This document shows, one piece after another, positions 15,873-23,902 of a DNA stretch of 35,724 nucleotides (position 1 is its first letter; each line of letters opens with the position of its first letter). The notes below the pieces were generated by a model. That model worked only from the letters and a program-made list of their open reading frames with translations. It did not search any database and was not told the origin of the DNA. The stretch is from an uncultured beta proteobacterium (GTDB taxonomy: Bacteria; Pseudomonadota; Gammaproteobacteria; Burkholderiales; Burkholderiaceae_C): NCBI GenBank assembly GCA_903828665.1, contig CAIKMZ010000068.1, forward strand, positions 1 through 35,724, read 5' to 3'. Both the position numbers and the translations under genes were made by a program.

Positions 15873-17881
15873 TTGGATCGAGTCACAGGTTGGAGTTGCT
15901 TGAATTCGGCTTGCAGTGTAGCCAGGCTGCCGCCCCGTTGGGGCGGCGCGGCATAGCGCTGCGCCTCGAGTCGCAGCAGCCAGTCCAGCAGGGCCGCCAC
16001 CCTGGGGTCGTTTGCGTCACGCTGCGCTGCCAGTTGCGTCGCCACGGCGCGCGGTGTGCTGTTGGGGGCGAGCGTGACGCCCGCCTTCTGCAGCCGCAGC
16101 GCGGCGCGCGCCAGCAGCCGCAGCCAGGGGTCCTGGCGGCTGCGCTCCCAGCGCGTCCAGGCGGCGCCCAGCAGACTGCTCAGCACCACGATCCCGAGCA
16201 ACAGGTAGGTCAGGTCTTCCCAGCCAGGAGCGTCGAAGCCGATGGATCGCAACAGATTGAGCTGGCGGCTTTGCGTGTAGTTCAGCACCCACTGGTTCCA
16301 GCCGTTGTTGGCGGCGTCCCACGCCGCGCGCAGGCGCAGCGTCAAGTCCGGGCTGAGCGTACCGAGCAGGGCGCCGGCAATGGCGCCGCGCGGTGCCTGC
16401 AGGCGCTGCAAGGCGCCGATACGACCCGGCGCGACGGCGCCTGTGGGGTCAACCCGGACCCAGCCGCGCCCGGCGAGCCAGACCTCGGCCCAGGCATGGG
16501 CATCGCTCTGGCGCACAACGAAATAGCCGTCGAGCGCATTGCGCTCGCCGCCCTGGTAGCCGGTGACCACGCGCGCCGGCACGCCGGCGGCGCGCAGCAG
16601 GATCACGAAGCTCGCCGCGATGTGCTCGCAAAAGCCCTGCTTGCGGTCGAACCAGAACTCGTCGGCACTGTGCACGCCGAAGACACCGGGCTCCAGCGTG
16701 TAGCGGTAGCCGCCGCGGCGCAGGCGCTCCAGCGCAGCGGCGACCAGCGCGGTGCCATCGCCGTTGGCCTCACGCCGCAGTTGCTCACCCAGCGCCCGCG
16801 TGCGCGGGTTGAACCCGTCGGGCAGGTCAAGGTAATCCTGCAGACCGACTGCGTACTGCAACGGGCCGTGTCGGAAATCGATGTAGCTTTGCGCGCGGTA
16901 GCGCAGCAGATCGGTCACCGGTCGGTCGCTGAGCCATTGCAGTTCGGCGGTCTGGCGCGCTGCGAGACCGGAGGCCTGCGGCTTCTCCGGCGCTGCGTCG
17001 AGCACCAGCAGCCAGGGTTGGCTGTTGGGTTCGAGCGTGACTTCATAGCTGACCGGCGCGCCGCGCACCTGCAGTTCGGCCGGCAATCGCAGCCGAAGCG
17101 GCAGGCGCGAGCGCAGGCTGCGCCACTCGCGGCCGTCGAAGCTCGAGAGCACCGGGCCGCGCAGGTACAGGTCCGACGTGCCCGGCGCGGCGCCGTCGAA
17201 GCGGATGCGCAGGGCGATGCTGTCGTCAAGCGCGAGTTGCGCGATGGTGCCCACCTGCATGCTGCCCGACAGGCCGCTGCGACCGCTCATCGCATCGGAC
17301 GGCAGACCCCACAATGGCGCCAGGCGCGGGAACAACAGGAACAGGACGAGCATGATGGGCGCGCCGAGCAGGGCCATCGAGCCCGCCATCCGCGCCGCCT
17401 GCAGCAGGGGAGGTTTGCCGACCGGCATGTGGGCATTGACCAGCGCCGTCAGCAGGCCTAGCAGGCCCAGCAGCATTGCGGCCGCGGTCAGCAGCGATTG
17501 CGAATGGAAGAAGTTGGTCAACAGGGTGAAGAAGCCAAGAAAGAAGACGACGAAGGCATCCCGTTTGGCCCGCAGCTCGAGCATTTTCAAGGCCAGCAGG
17601 ACCACGATCAGGGTGACCCCCGCCTCGCGACCGAGCAGCGTCCGGTAGGTGTAGAAGGTGGCTGTGACGGTCAGGATGAGCAGCGCCAGCAGCCACCAGC
17701 GCGAGGGCAGCGCGCGTGCGGTCAGCGCCAGCCAGCCGCGCCACAGCATCAGTCCCGCTGCCAGCACGCTGCACCACAGTGGCAGATGACCGACCTGCGG
17801 CAGCATGATCCAGGCCGTCACCAGCAGCAGGAACAGGGTGTCGCGGCTGTCACGCGGCAGTTGGCGCAGTCTCATCAGCAT
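15869..17881 (-). CDS. tgpA: TgpA-type membrane transglutaminase (DUF3488 - transglutaminase core - DUF4129)
   Basis: 670 residues. The N-terminal third holds about six membrane helices (the DUF3488 part, e.g. WWLLALLILTVTATFYTY, then KMLELRAKRDAFVVFFLGFF). The periplasmic transglutaminase domain has its triad in order: C418 in KQGFCEHIAAS, H462 in SDAHAWAEVW, D478 in WVRVDPTG. A last membrane helix (about 560-580) and a cytoplasmic DUF4129-like tail follow. The P. aeruginosa TgpA is an essential periplasmic transglutaminase, so an envelope role is likely. The start at ATG 17881 overlaps the end of the DUF58 gene; a second ATG at 17875 is also possible. GGAGG lies 10 bases before the first ATG. 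The longer open frame upstream is only overlap with DUF58. Confidence 0.94.
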   Translation of the reverse strand: MLMRLRQLPRDSRDTLFLLLVTAWIMLPQVGHLPLWCSVLAAGLMLWRGWLALTARALPSRWWLLALLILTVTATFYTYRTLLGREAGVTLIVVLLALKMLELRAKRDAFVVFFLGFFTLLTNFFHSQSLLTAAAMLLGLLGLLTALVNAHMPVGKPPLLQAARMAGSMALLGAPIMLVLFLLFPRLAPLWGLPSDAMSGRSGLSGSMQVGTIAQLALDDSIALRIRFDGAAPGTSDLYLRGPVLSSFDGREWRSLRSRLPLRLRLPAELQVRGAPVSYEVTLEPNSQPWLLVLDAAPEKPQASGLAARQTAELQWLSDRPVTDLLRYRAQSYIDFRHGPLQYAVGLQDYLDLPDGFNPRTRALGEQLRREANGDGTALVAAALERLRRGGYRYTLEPGVFGVHSADEFWFDRKQGFCEHIAASFVILLRAAGVPARVVTGYQGGERNALDGYFVVRQSDAHAWAEVWLAGRGWVRVDPTGAVAPGRIGALQRLQAPRGAIAGALLGTLSPDLTLRLRAAWDAANNGWNQWVLNYTQSRQLNLLRSIGFDAPGWEDLTYLLLGIVVLSSLLGAAWTRWERSRQDPWLRLLARAALRLQKAGVTLAPNSTPRAVATQLAAQRDANDPRVAALLDWLLRLEAQRYAAPPQRGGSLATLQAEFKQLQPVTRSN

Positions 17882-18807
17882 AGGGCCAGCGCCTCCAGGC
17901 AGCGCCGCTTCTGGCTCGCGCCGCTGGCCGGTTTGATCTCCAGTCCGGGCAGGCGCAGACCGTAATCCAGGCCCTGCTGCTCGGCCTGCAAGACCCAGGC
18001 GCACAGGCGCGAAAGTTGCCGCTCGAGGTCAGTCGTGCCGCATTGCCTGGCGTCGAGCCACAGTTCGCTGTGCTGCAGCTGCTGCGTGTCGCGGCTCACG
18101 AGTTCGTCCGCTTTCGCCATCTTCTTCCAGACAATGAGCTTGAGCGGATCGCCGCGGCGGTAGGCGCGCACGCCGTCATAGTCGCCGCGGCTGGCGGCGT
18201 GTGGCGTGGCCGCACCCTCGGCGCGCGGCTCTCCGGCCGGCAGGGGTGGCGCGCCGGGCTCGGGCTGCGGGTACACGAGCACCTGGGTCGCCGCTCGCCA
18301 GACGGTCCAGACACGAAAGGTGCCCAGTGGGAAGCGTGTCTCGGCCGTGATCGTCGGCACCCGCTGCAGGCCGCGCTGCTTGAGCGCGAAGCTCAGATGC
18401 AGCGTGGCGTTGCCCAGCGCGGGCACATCGGTCCAGACCCAGTGTCCCGACCCCATAAAGGCAAGGCCGATGCCGTGGCGCACCGAGCGGCGCCGGCTCT
18501 GCAACGAGACGACGATCAGTGCGTTGCTGCCGGCAAACTGGGGTTCGGGCGGCAGCAGGCTCAGCGACAGGCCGCGCAGCGTGCCGTGACCGACGTGCAT
18601 GCCGACAACCGCGCTGCCGGCCAGCAAGAACGTCAGCAGGTAGCCCAGGTTGAGCTGGTAGTTGATCGACGTCAGCAGCAGCAGCAGCAGCGTGGCGCCG
18701 AGCATGAAGCCGGGGCCGGTCGGCAGGATGTAGACGTTGCGCTGGGTCAGGGTCAGGTTGTCGCTTGGCCGCAGGCGCGATTCCAACCAATGCTGGAACG
18801 GATTCAA
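17875..18807 (-). CDS. DUF58 domain protein (MoxR partner)
   Basis: 310 residues. Two membrane helices near the N-terminus (PGFMLGATLLLLLLTSINYQ and YLLTFLLAGSAVVGMHVGH), a beta-rich middle, and the DUF58 signature DYDGVRAYRRGDPLKLIVWK (about 220-240). DUF58 proteins pair with MoxR AAA+ ATPases, which may act on them as chaperones. I place the start at TTG 18807, because this codon overlaps the moxR stop (CCTTGAAT) and opens the family-like LNPFQHWLESRLRPS; no ATG occurs before the first membrane helix. Its stop overlaps the tgpA start. These overlaps at both ends point to one tightly coupled operon. Confidence 0.93.
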   Translation of the reverse strand: MNPFQHWLESRLRPSDNLTLTQRNVYILPTGPGFMLGATLLLLLLTSINYQLNLGYLLTFLLAGSAVVGMHVGHGTLRGLSLSLLPPEPQFAGSNALIVVSLQSRRRSVRHGIGLAFMGSGHWVWTDVPALGNATLHLSFALKQRGLQRVPTITAETRFPLGTFRVWTVWRAATQVLVYPQPEPGAPPLPAGEPRAEGAATPHAASRGDYDGVRAYRRGDPLKLIVWKKMAKADELVSRDTQQLQHSELWLDARQCGTTDLERQLSRLCAWVLQAEQQGLDYGLRLPGLEIKPASGASQKRRCLEALALC

Positions 18808-19724
18808 GGCAGCGGCACCGCTTCGAGCATGGCGCGCACCTGTTCGACGGCGCCGCGACCGGCGTCGCTGACCGGCGTGAGTCGGTGCGCCGCGGTTTGC
18901 GCCAGGATCGCCTGCACATCGTCGGGTGCCACGTAATCGCGCCCGCAGAGCAGGGCCTGTGCCTTGGCGGCACGCAGCACGGCCATGCCGGCGCGCGGGC
19001 TCAGGCCCATCTGGAACCAATGGCCCGACCGCGTTGCCGCGATCAACTCCTGCACATAGTCCAGCAAGGCCGGCGCAGCGTGGATGGCAACGACGCGCTG
19101 CTGCAGTTCGCGCAGTTCGTCTGCGCTGAGCAGGCTGGGCAGTGCCTCCACCATCTCGCGGCGGTCGCGCCCGTCCAGCAGATCGCGCTCGGCGGCGCGG
19201 TCCGGGTAGCCGAGCGAGACGCGCATCAGAAAGCGGTCCATCTGCGATTCCGGCAGCGCGTAGGTGCCGATCTGGTCGTGCGGGTTTTGCGTCGCAATCA
19301 CGAAAAATGGAGACGGCAGGGCGCGCGTTTCGCCGTCCACGCTGACCTGCTTTTCTTCCATGGCCTCGAGCAACGCGCTCTGGGTCTTCGGGCTGGCGCG
19401 GTTGATTTCGTCGGCCAGCAGAACCTGCGTGAACAGGGGGCCGGGGTGGAATACAAACGCCTCCTTGGCGCGCTCGTAGATCGAGACGCCGGTCAGATCG
19501 CTGGGCATCAGGTCGGAAGTGAACTGCACCCGCGAAAATTGCAGGCCGAAGGTCCTGGCCAAGGCGTGCGCCAGGGTGGTCTTGCCGACACCGGGAACGT
19601 CCTCGATCAGCAGATGGCCGGCCGCCAGCAGGCAGGCGACACAATCCTGTGTCTGAGCCGGCTTTCCGACGATCACCGTGTTAAGCTGATCAACCAGTGA
19701 TTTCAGTTTTTGTTGCGCATTCAT
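18804..19724 (-). CDS. MoxR-family AAA+ ATPase
   Basis: 306 residues. Walker A is EDVPGVGKTTLAHA (about 41-54), Walker B is VLLADEINRASPKTQSALLE (about 104-123), sensor 1 is FFVIATQNP, and the MoxR-specific stretch is ESQMDRFLMRVSLGYPD. The C-terminal lid has SPRAGMAVLRAAKAQALL. MoxR ATPases are chaperone-like and assist maturation or assembly of partner proteins, usually VWA or DUF58 proteins encoded next to them, as here. It is the first gene of the leftward unit and starts 47 bp from the divergent deacetylase-like gene. The start at ATG 19724 gives the usual N-terminus. Confidence 0.96.
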   Translation of the reverse strand: MNAQQKLKSLVDQLNTVIVGKPAQTQDCVACLLAAGHLLIEDVPGVGKTTLAHALARTFGLQFSRVQFTSDLMPSDLTGVSIYERAKEAFVFHPGPLFTQVLLADEINRASPKTQSALLEAMEEKQVSVDGETRALPSPFFVIATQNPHDQIGTYALPESQMDRFLMRVSLGYPDRAAERDLLDGRDRREMVEALPSLLSADELRELQQRVVAIHAAPALLDYVQELIAATRSGHWFQMGLSPRAGMAVLRAAKAQALLCGRDYVAPDDVQAILAQTAAHRLTPVSDAGRGAVEQVRAMLEAVPLP

Positions 19725-19771
19725 GGCGTGACCTTACCAAAAATACTCGAAGAGGGGCGAACACTGTGACG

Positions 19772-20719
19772 ATGACCGGTTACTTTACCCACAGCGATTG
19801 CTGGAAACATGAAATGGGCCCGGGACACCCGGAGTGCCCGGAGCGGCTCGATGCCATCGAAGACCGCATCCTGATCTCGGGACTGGACGTGGCGCTGGAC
19901 CGGCGCGAGGCGCCGATCGCGTCGCTGGCCGACATCGAACTGGCGCATGACCGCCTGCACGTGGTGGCGCTGCGCGGTCTGAGCGATGTGCTGCGCGATG
20001 AAATTGACGCCGGTGGCCCGACCCACGCCCAGATCGACCCCGACACGTCGATCAACGTCAGCACCTGGGACGCTGCCTTGCGCTCGGCCGGCGCGGCCCT
20101 GGCCGCCACCGACGCCGTGATCGCCGGTGAGATGCAGACCGCTTTCTGCTCGGTGCGCCCGCCGGGTCATCACGCGTGCCGCGACAAGGCGATGGGTTTT
20201 TGCTTTTTCAACAACGTGGCCATCGCCGCCAAGTACGCCCTCGAGCGTCACGGCCTGCGCCGGGTCGCGATCGTCGACTTCGACGTGCACCATGGCAACG
20301 GTACCGAGAGCATTGTGGCCGGCGACCAGCGCATCCTGATGGTGAGTTTCTACCAGCACCCGTTCTACCCGATGGACTGGGTTCATTCCAGCGCCCCGAA
20401 TCTGGTCAACCTTCCGGTGCCGGCCTATACCAAGGGCATGGACATCCGCGAATTGATCGAAGGCGCCTGGATTCCAAGGCTCGAAGCGTTTGAACCCGAA
20501 ATGATCTTCATCAGCGCCGGCTTTGACGCGCACCGGGAAGACGACATGGGGCAGATGGGCCTGGTCGAGCAGGACTATGCCTGGATCACGCACCGCATCA
20601 AGGACGTGGCGCGGCGCCACGCCAAGGGGCGCATCGTTTCCTGTCTGGAAGGCGGTTATGCCTTGAGTGCGCTGGGCCGTAGCGTGGAGGCGCACATCCG
20701 GGTTCTGGCCGATGTCTGA
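19772..20719 (+). CDS. Histone-deacetylase-like amidohydrolase (AcuC/AphA family)
   Basis: 315 residues with the arginase/deacetylase zinc-hydrolase core. Visible markers are the entry motif HEMGPGHPECPERLDAIE, the paired catalytic histidines in VRPPGHHACRDKAMGFCFFN (about 133-134), zinc ligands in VAIVDFDVHHGNGTESI (Asp and His near 171-173), and the second zinc Asp in FISAGFDAHREDDMG (about 252). Bacterial relatives remove acetyl groups from polyamines or from small-molecule or protein substrates such as acetyl-CoA synthetase; the substrate here is open. I use ATG 19772. GTG 19766, two codons earlier, has better spacing (8 bases) from GAGGGG and may be the real start. The MscS gene begins inside its last codons. 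Confidence 0.93.
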   Translation: MTGYFTHSDCWKHEMGPGHPECPERLDAIEDRILISGLDVALDRREAPIASLADIELAHDRLHVVALRGLSDVLRDEIDAGGPTHAQIDPDTSINVSTWDAALRSAGAALAATDAVIAGEMQTAFCSVRPPGHHACRDKAMGFCFFNNVAIAAKYALERHGLRRVAIVDFDVHHGNGTESIVAGDQRILMVSFYQHPFYPMDWVHSSAPNLVNLPVPAYTKGMDIRELIEGAWIPRLEAFEPEMIFISAGFDAHREDDMGQMGLVEQDYAWITHRIKDVARRHAKGRIVSCLEGGYALSALGRSVEAHIRVLADV

Positions 20720-22007
20720 TCCGCAGGTCACCGACCTTGACAGCTGGATTGCGGCGCTGTCCCGACCGGCGGCCCTGAAGGAACTGGCGGCACTGGCCCT
20801 GTGCGTCGCCTTTGCCTGGGCCTTTGCGGCGCTTGCCGGCCGCGCCGTGGGCGCGCGCGACAGCCGTTCCATCCTTTTTGGCCGCAACATCGTGGACGGC
20901 GTCCTGTTCCCGATCCTGTTGCTGCTGCTGGCCTATCTGGCGCGGGGGCTGATGGCGCACTGGGTGGCGCCCGTGGTGTTCAAGATCGCGATTCCGGTTC
21001 TGATCGCGCTGCTGGTGATCCGCCTTGCCGTCAAGGTCTTGCAGGCGGCCTTCCAGCAGACGCCGATGGTGCGGCTGCTGGAGCGGACCATCTCCTGGGT
21101 GGCCTGGCTGGCGATGGTGTTGTGGGTCAGCGACCTGTTGCCCGCAATCCTGGAGGAACTCGACCAGATCTCCTGGAAGGTCGGCGGCGCCACCATGTCG
21201 GTGCGCACCATGATCGAAGGAACCCTGACCGCTGGCGCCGTGCTGATCGCCACGCTCTGGATTTCGTCCGGCATCGAGGCGCGCCTGCTGCGCTCGGCCA
21301 CCGGTGGCGAGCTCTCCCTGCGCAAGGCGTTGAGCAACGCGGCGCGCGCATTGCTGCTGTTTGTCGGCCTGCTGGTGGCCTTGTCGGCCGTCGGCATCAA
21401 TTTATCCGCGCTCTCGGTGCTCGGTGGCGCGGTTGGCGTGGGCGTCGGTTTCGGACTGCAAAAGCTCGCGGCCAATTACGTCAGCGGTTTTGTCATTCTG
21501 GCCGAGCGCAGCATGCGCATCGGGGACAACGTGCGGGTTGATAATTTTGAAGGCATCATCACCCAGATCAATGCGCGCTACACCGTGATCCGCTCGCTGG
21601 CCGGACGCGAGTCCATTGTTCCCAATGAAATGCTGATCACCAGCCGGGTGGAGAACCTGACCCTGGCCGATGCTCGGGTCTGGCAATCGACCCTGGTTTC
21701 CGTGGCCTATGACAGCGATGTGGCGCTGGTGATGCAGTTGCTGAAACAGGCGGCCCTGAACCAGGAGCGCGTGCTGCGCGATCCGGAGCCCTCGGTGTCG
21801 CTTTCCTCATTCGGCGCCGACGGCCTGGAGTTCACCGTGGGTTATTGGGTGGCCGACCCGGAGAATGGCAGCATCAACCTGAAGTCGCTGATCAACCTCG
21901 ACATTCTGGCCGCGCTCAAAGCCAACGGGATCGAGATTCCCTACCCGCAACGGGTGCTGCACACGCGCCCCCAACAGGGCAGCGTTGTGCCCGTTCAGCC
22001 GGGCTGA
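20712..22007 (+). CDS. Mechanosensitive ion channel, MscS family
   Basis: 431 residues. About five to six N-terminal membrane helices precede the pore helix, which shows the Ala/Gly pattern of MscS (VLGGAVGVGVGFGLQKLAANY, about 235-255), followed by the beta domain RIGDNVRVDNFEGIITQIN and the C-terminal cytoplasmic cage region (RESIVPNEMLITSRVEN). The channel opens under membrane tension and releases solutes during osmotic downshock. It is longer than E. coli MscS because of extra N-terminal helices. The ATG at 20712 overlaps the deacetylase gene by 8 bp (ATGTCTGA), so the two are translationally coupled. Its end overlaps the convergent cNMP-patatin gene by 13 bp. Confidence 0.94.
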   Translation: MSDPQVTDLDSWIAALSRPAALKELAALALCVAFAWAFAALAGRAVGARDSRSILFGRNIVDGVLFPILLLLLAYLARGLMAHWVAPVVFKIAIPVLIALLVIRLAVKVLQAAFQQTPMVRLLERTISWVAWLAMVLWVSDLLPAILEELDQISWKVGGATMSVRTMIEGTLTAGAVLIATLWISSGIEARLLRSATGGELSLRKALSNAARALLLFVGLLVALSAVGINLSALSVLGGAVGVGVGFGLQKLAANYVSGFVILAERSMRIGDNVRVDNFEGIITQINARYTVIRSLAGRESIVPNEMLITSRVENLTLADARVWQSTLVSVAYDSDVALVMQLLKQAALNQERVLRDPEPSVSLSSFGADGLEFTVGYWVADPENGSINLKSLINLDILAALKANGIEIPYPQRVLHTRPQQGSVVPVQPG

Positions 22008-23860
22008 GCCTCCAGAAACGGCTTCAGTTCCGCCTCACCGAGCGCCGAGAGGACCTCGACGCCATGGGCGTGGCCCTGGGCGACGATGCTGTCGAACTTG
22101 TCCCATTGCAGCATGCCGACGCGCTCCAGCGGCGGGTTGAAATACAGGTCGGTAAGCCGCTGTGATTCGCGCTGGCGCGATGTGCTGTACAGGATGGTGA
22201 CGTTCATCAGGTAGGACATCAGCGACGGAAACTTGTAATGGCGCTTGCTGCGCGGACGCAGGCGGTCGCGCAGCAGGGCCCAGGTGCCGGGCACCTCGTC
22301 ATGCTCGATACGGCGCGGTTTGCGAAAGCTCAGATCGACGCCGATCACCTTGCCGACACCGCGCCGGGCGCGCATGACGTCGGCCGGGAAGTTGTTGAAG
22401 GTGCCGCCGTCGCACAGCAGGTCGCCGTCGTGGATGACCGGCGGCAGCGCACCCGGAATAGCGATGCTGGCCAGGATCGCCTTGATCAGGCTGCCATGCC
22501 GGATGACTTGTTCGCTTGCCTGCGAATAGTTGCTGGCAACGCAATAGGTGTTCTTCCAGAGATCTTCGATATCGGCGTCGTGCCCGAACAATTCGCGCAC
22601 GGCGGACTGGCTGATGTTGCGCAGGCGTCGGCCCTTGATCAGCGAGAGCAGGGGGATCAAATTGAAGTCGCCGGTCGGATTGACGCTGAACGCCTTGCGC
22701 GTGATCTTCAGCAGGGCCTTGTAAGGCTGGTCCGATGCCAGCACGGCCGCCATCACGGAGCCAATGCTGGTGCCGCCGACAAAGTCGATCTGGATGCCGC
22801 GCTCCTGCAGGGCCCGGTACAGACCGAGGTGGGCAAAACCGCGAGCGCCGCCACCGGCGAGCACCAGACCGACCGCCGTGCAGCTCTGGATGCGCGCCAG
22901 GCGCGCCATGTCGCGCTCCAGCGTCGGCCGGATATGGATGTGGTCGGAGACGGGCCGTCGTGCCAGCCATTTGCGCGTCCCGGTCGGGCATTTCAGATCG
23001 GCCGGATGCAGCAGGACCAGGGTTTCGGCGGCTTCCGAGCGGCCGGAGCGCCGCATCAAGCACTGGGTCTCTGTTTCGTGCAGCACCGGCGGCATCGCTG
23101 CATCGGCCAGCAGCAGCACCTCGTCGCAGCAGCGACAGCAGCGCTGGGTCCACGCGGTCGGTTCGTCGTCGCCGACCAGCAGGACGTAGTCGCTGGCCGC
23201 CTCGAGCTGGTCCAGGTGCAGCGCGATCCGGCGGTTGACATCGATATCGTCAGCCTGGGTGCGGGCCAGGCCTGGCTGAGCCAGATCGCGGTCGATGCGG
23301 TCGGCATCAACGATCTCGACCCGGCCGACACGCCCGAGATGGAGTGCGAGTTGCGCCGTGAATGCGTGTGCCTGCACGCCGGCGCTGACCGGCAACAGGC
23401 TGATCGTGACCGGCCGTGCCAGGCTGGAGCGCTTGTGGGCGCTTTGCAGGCGCTGGATGATCTGGCGCGTCAGGGCGATCGACACATCGGCGCTGCTGGC
23501 GAGAAGGGCGCTGAACTTGGCCTTGCCGAGCCGCACCAGAACCGAGTCGCGGATGGCCACGACGGTGGCAGAGCGGGGCTCGTTGGTGTACAGGCTCATC
23601 TCGCCGATGATCTGGCCGCGCCCCATCTCGCGCACCATGTGCTCGACCCCGTCGACGTCGATCACATAGGCGCGCAGGCGCCCGCTGATCGAGAGGTACA
23701 TCGAATCCCCGGGTTCGCCCTGCGACATCAGCGTCGCGCCGGCTGCAACTTCAATCCACTCCAGGTTCTCGCGCAACAGGCGCATGGTTGCGTCGTCGAT
23801 GTCACCGAGAAAAATGCGCAGTTGCTTTTCCAGGAATTCGTCTTGATGGTGGAGTGACAT
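21995..23860 (-). CDS. Cyclic-nucleotide-binding patatin-like phospholipase (NTE/RssA-like)
   Basis: 621 residues. The N-terminal cNMP-binding domain (about 20-130) has the phosphate-binding cassette GEMSLYTNEPRSATV with Glu87 and Arg96, the residues expected for cAMP or cGMP binding. A middle region of about 190 residues resembles a degenerate P-loop-like domain (VTISLLPVSAGVQAHAFTAQ) as in neuropathy-target-esterase-like proteins. The C-terminal patatin domain has GGGARG (336-341), nucleophile Ser365 in GTSIG and Asp484 in DGG. It probably hydrolyses lysophospholipids or phospholipids at the membrane under control of a cyclic nucleotide. It lies 42 bp after the SulP gene and is the third gene of the leftward unit. 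The ribosome-binding site is weak. Confidence 0.93.
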   Translation of the reverse strand: MSLHHQDEFLEKQLRIFLGDIDDATMRLLRENLEWIEVAAGATLMSQGEPGDSMYLSISGRLRAYVIDVDGVEHMVREMGRGQIIGEMSLYTNEPRSATVVAIRDSVLVRLGKAKFSALLASSADVSIALTRQIIQRLQSAHKRSSLARPVTISLLPVSAGVQAHAFTAQLALHLGRVGRVEIVDADRIDRDLAQPGLARTQADDIDVNRRIALHLDQLEAASDYVLLVGDDEPTAWTQRCCRCCDEVLLLADAAMPPVLHETETQCLMRRSGRSEAAETLVLLHPADLKCPTGTRKWLARRPVSDHIHIRPTLERDMARLARIQSCTAVGLVLAGGGARGFAHLGLYRALQERGIQIDFVGGTSIGSVMAAVLASDQPYKALLKITRKAFSVNPTGDFNLIPLLSLIKGRRLRNISQSAVRELFGHDADIEDLWKNTYCVASNYSQASEQVIRHGSLIKAILASIAIPGALPPVIHDGDLLCDGGTFNNFPADVMRARRGVGKVIGVDLSFRKPRRIEHDEVPGTWALLRDRLRPRSKRHYKFPSLMSYLMNVTILYSTSRQRESQRLTDLYFNPPLERVGMLQWDKFDSIVAQGHAHGVEVLSALGEAELKPFLEAQPG

Positions 23861-23902
23861 GGTGCTCGTTTGCTCAAGTGAATGATCGGCTGCGGGTGTT
23901 GC

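Noticed and set aside
15755..17461. 568-codon rightward frame opposite tgpA/mltB
   Set aside because: Antisense to two well-supported genes; Gln/Arg/Ala-rich composition typical of a high-GC shadow frame.
22238..23857. 539-codon rightward frame opposite the cNMP-patatin gene
   Set aside because: Antisense shadow of a gene with all catalytic motifs; no ribosome-binding site or family resemblance.
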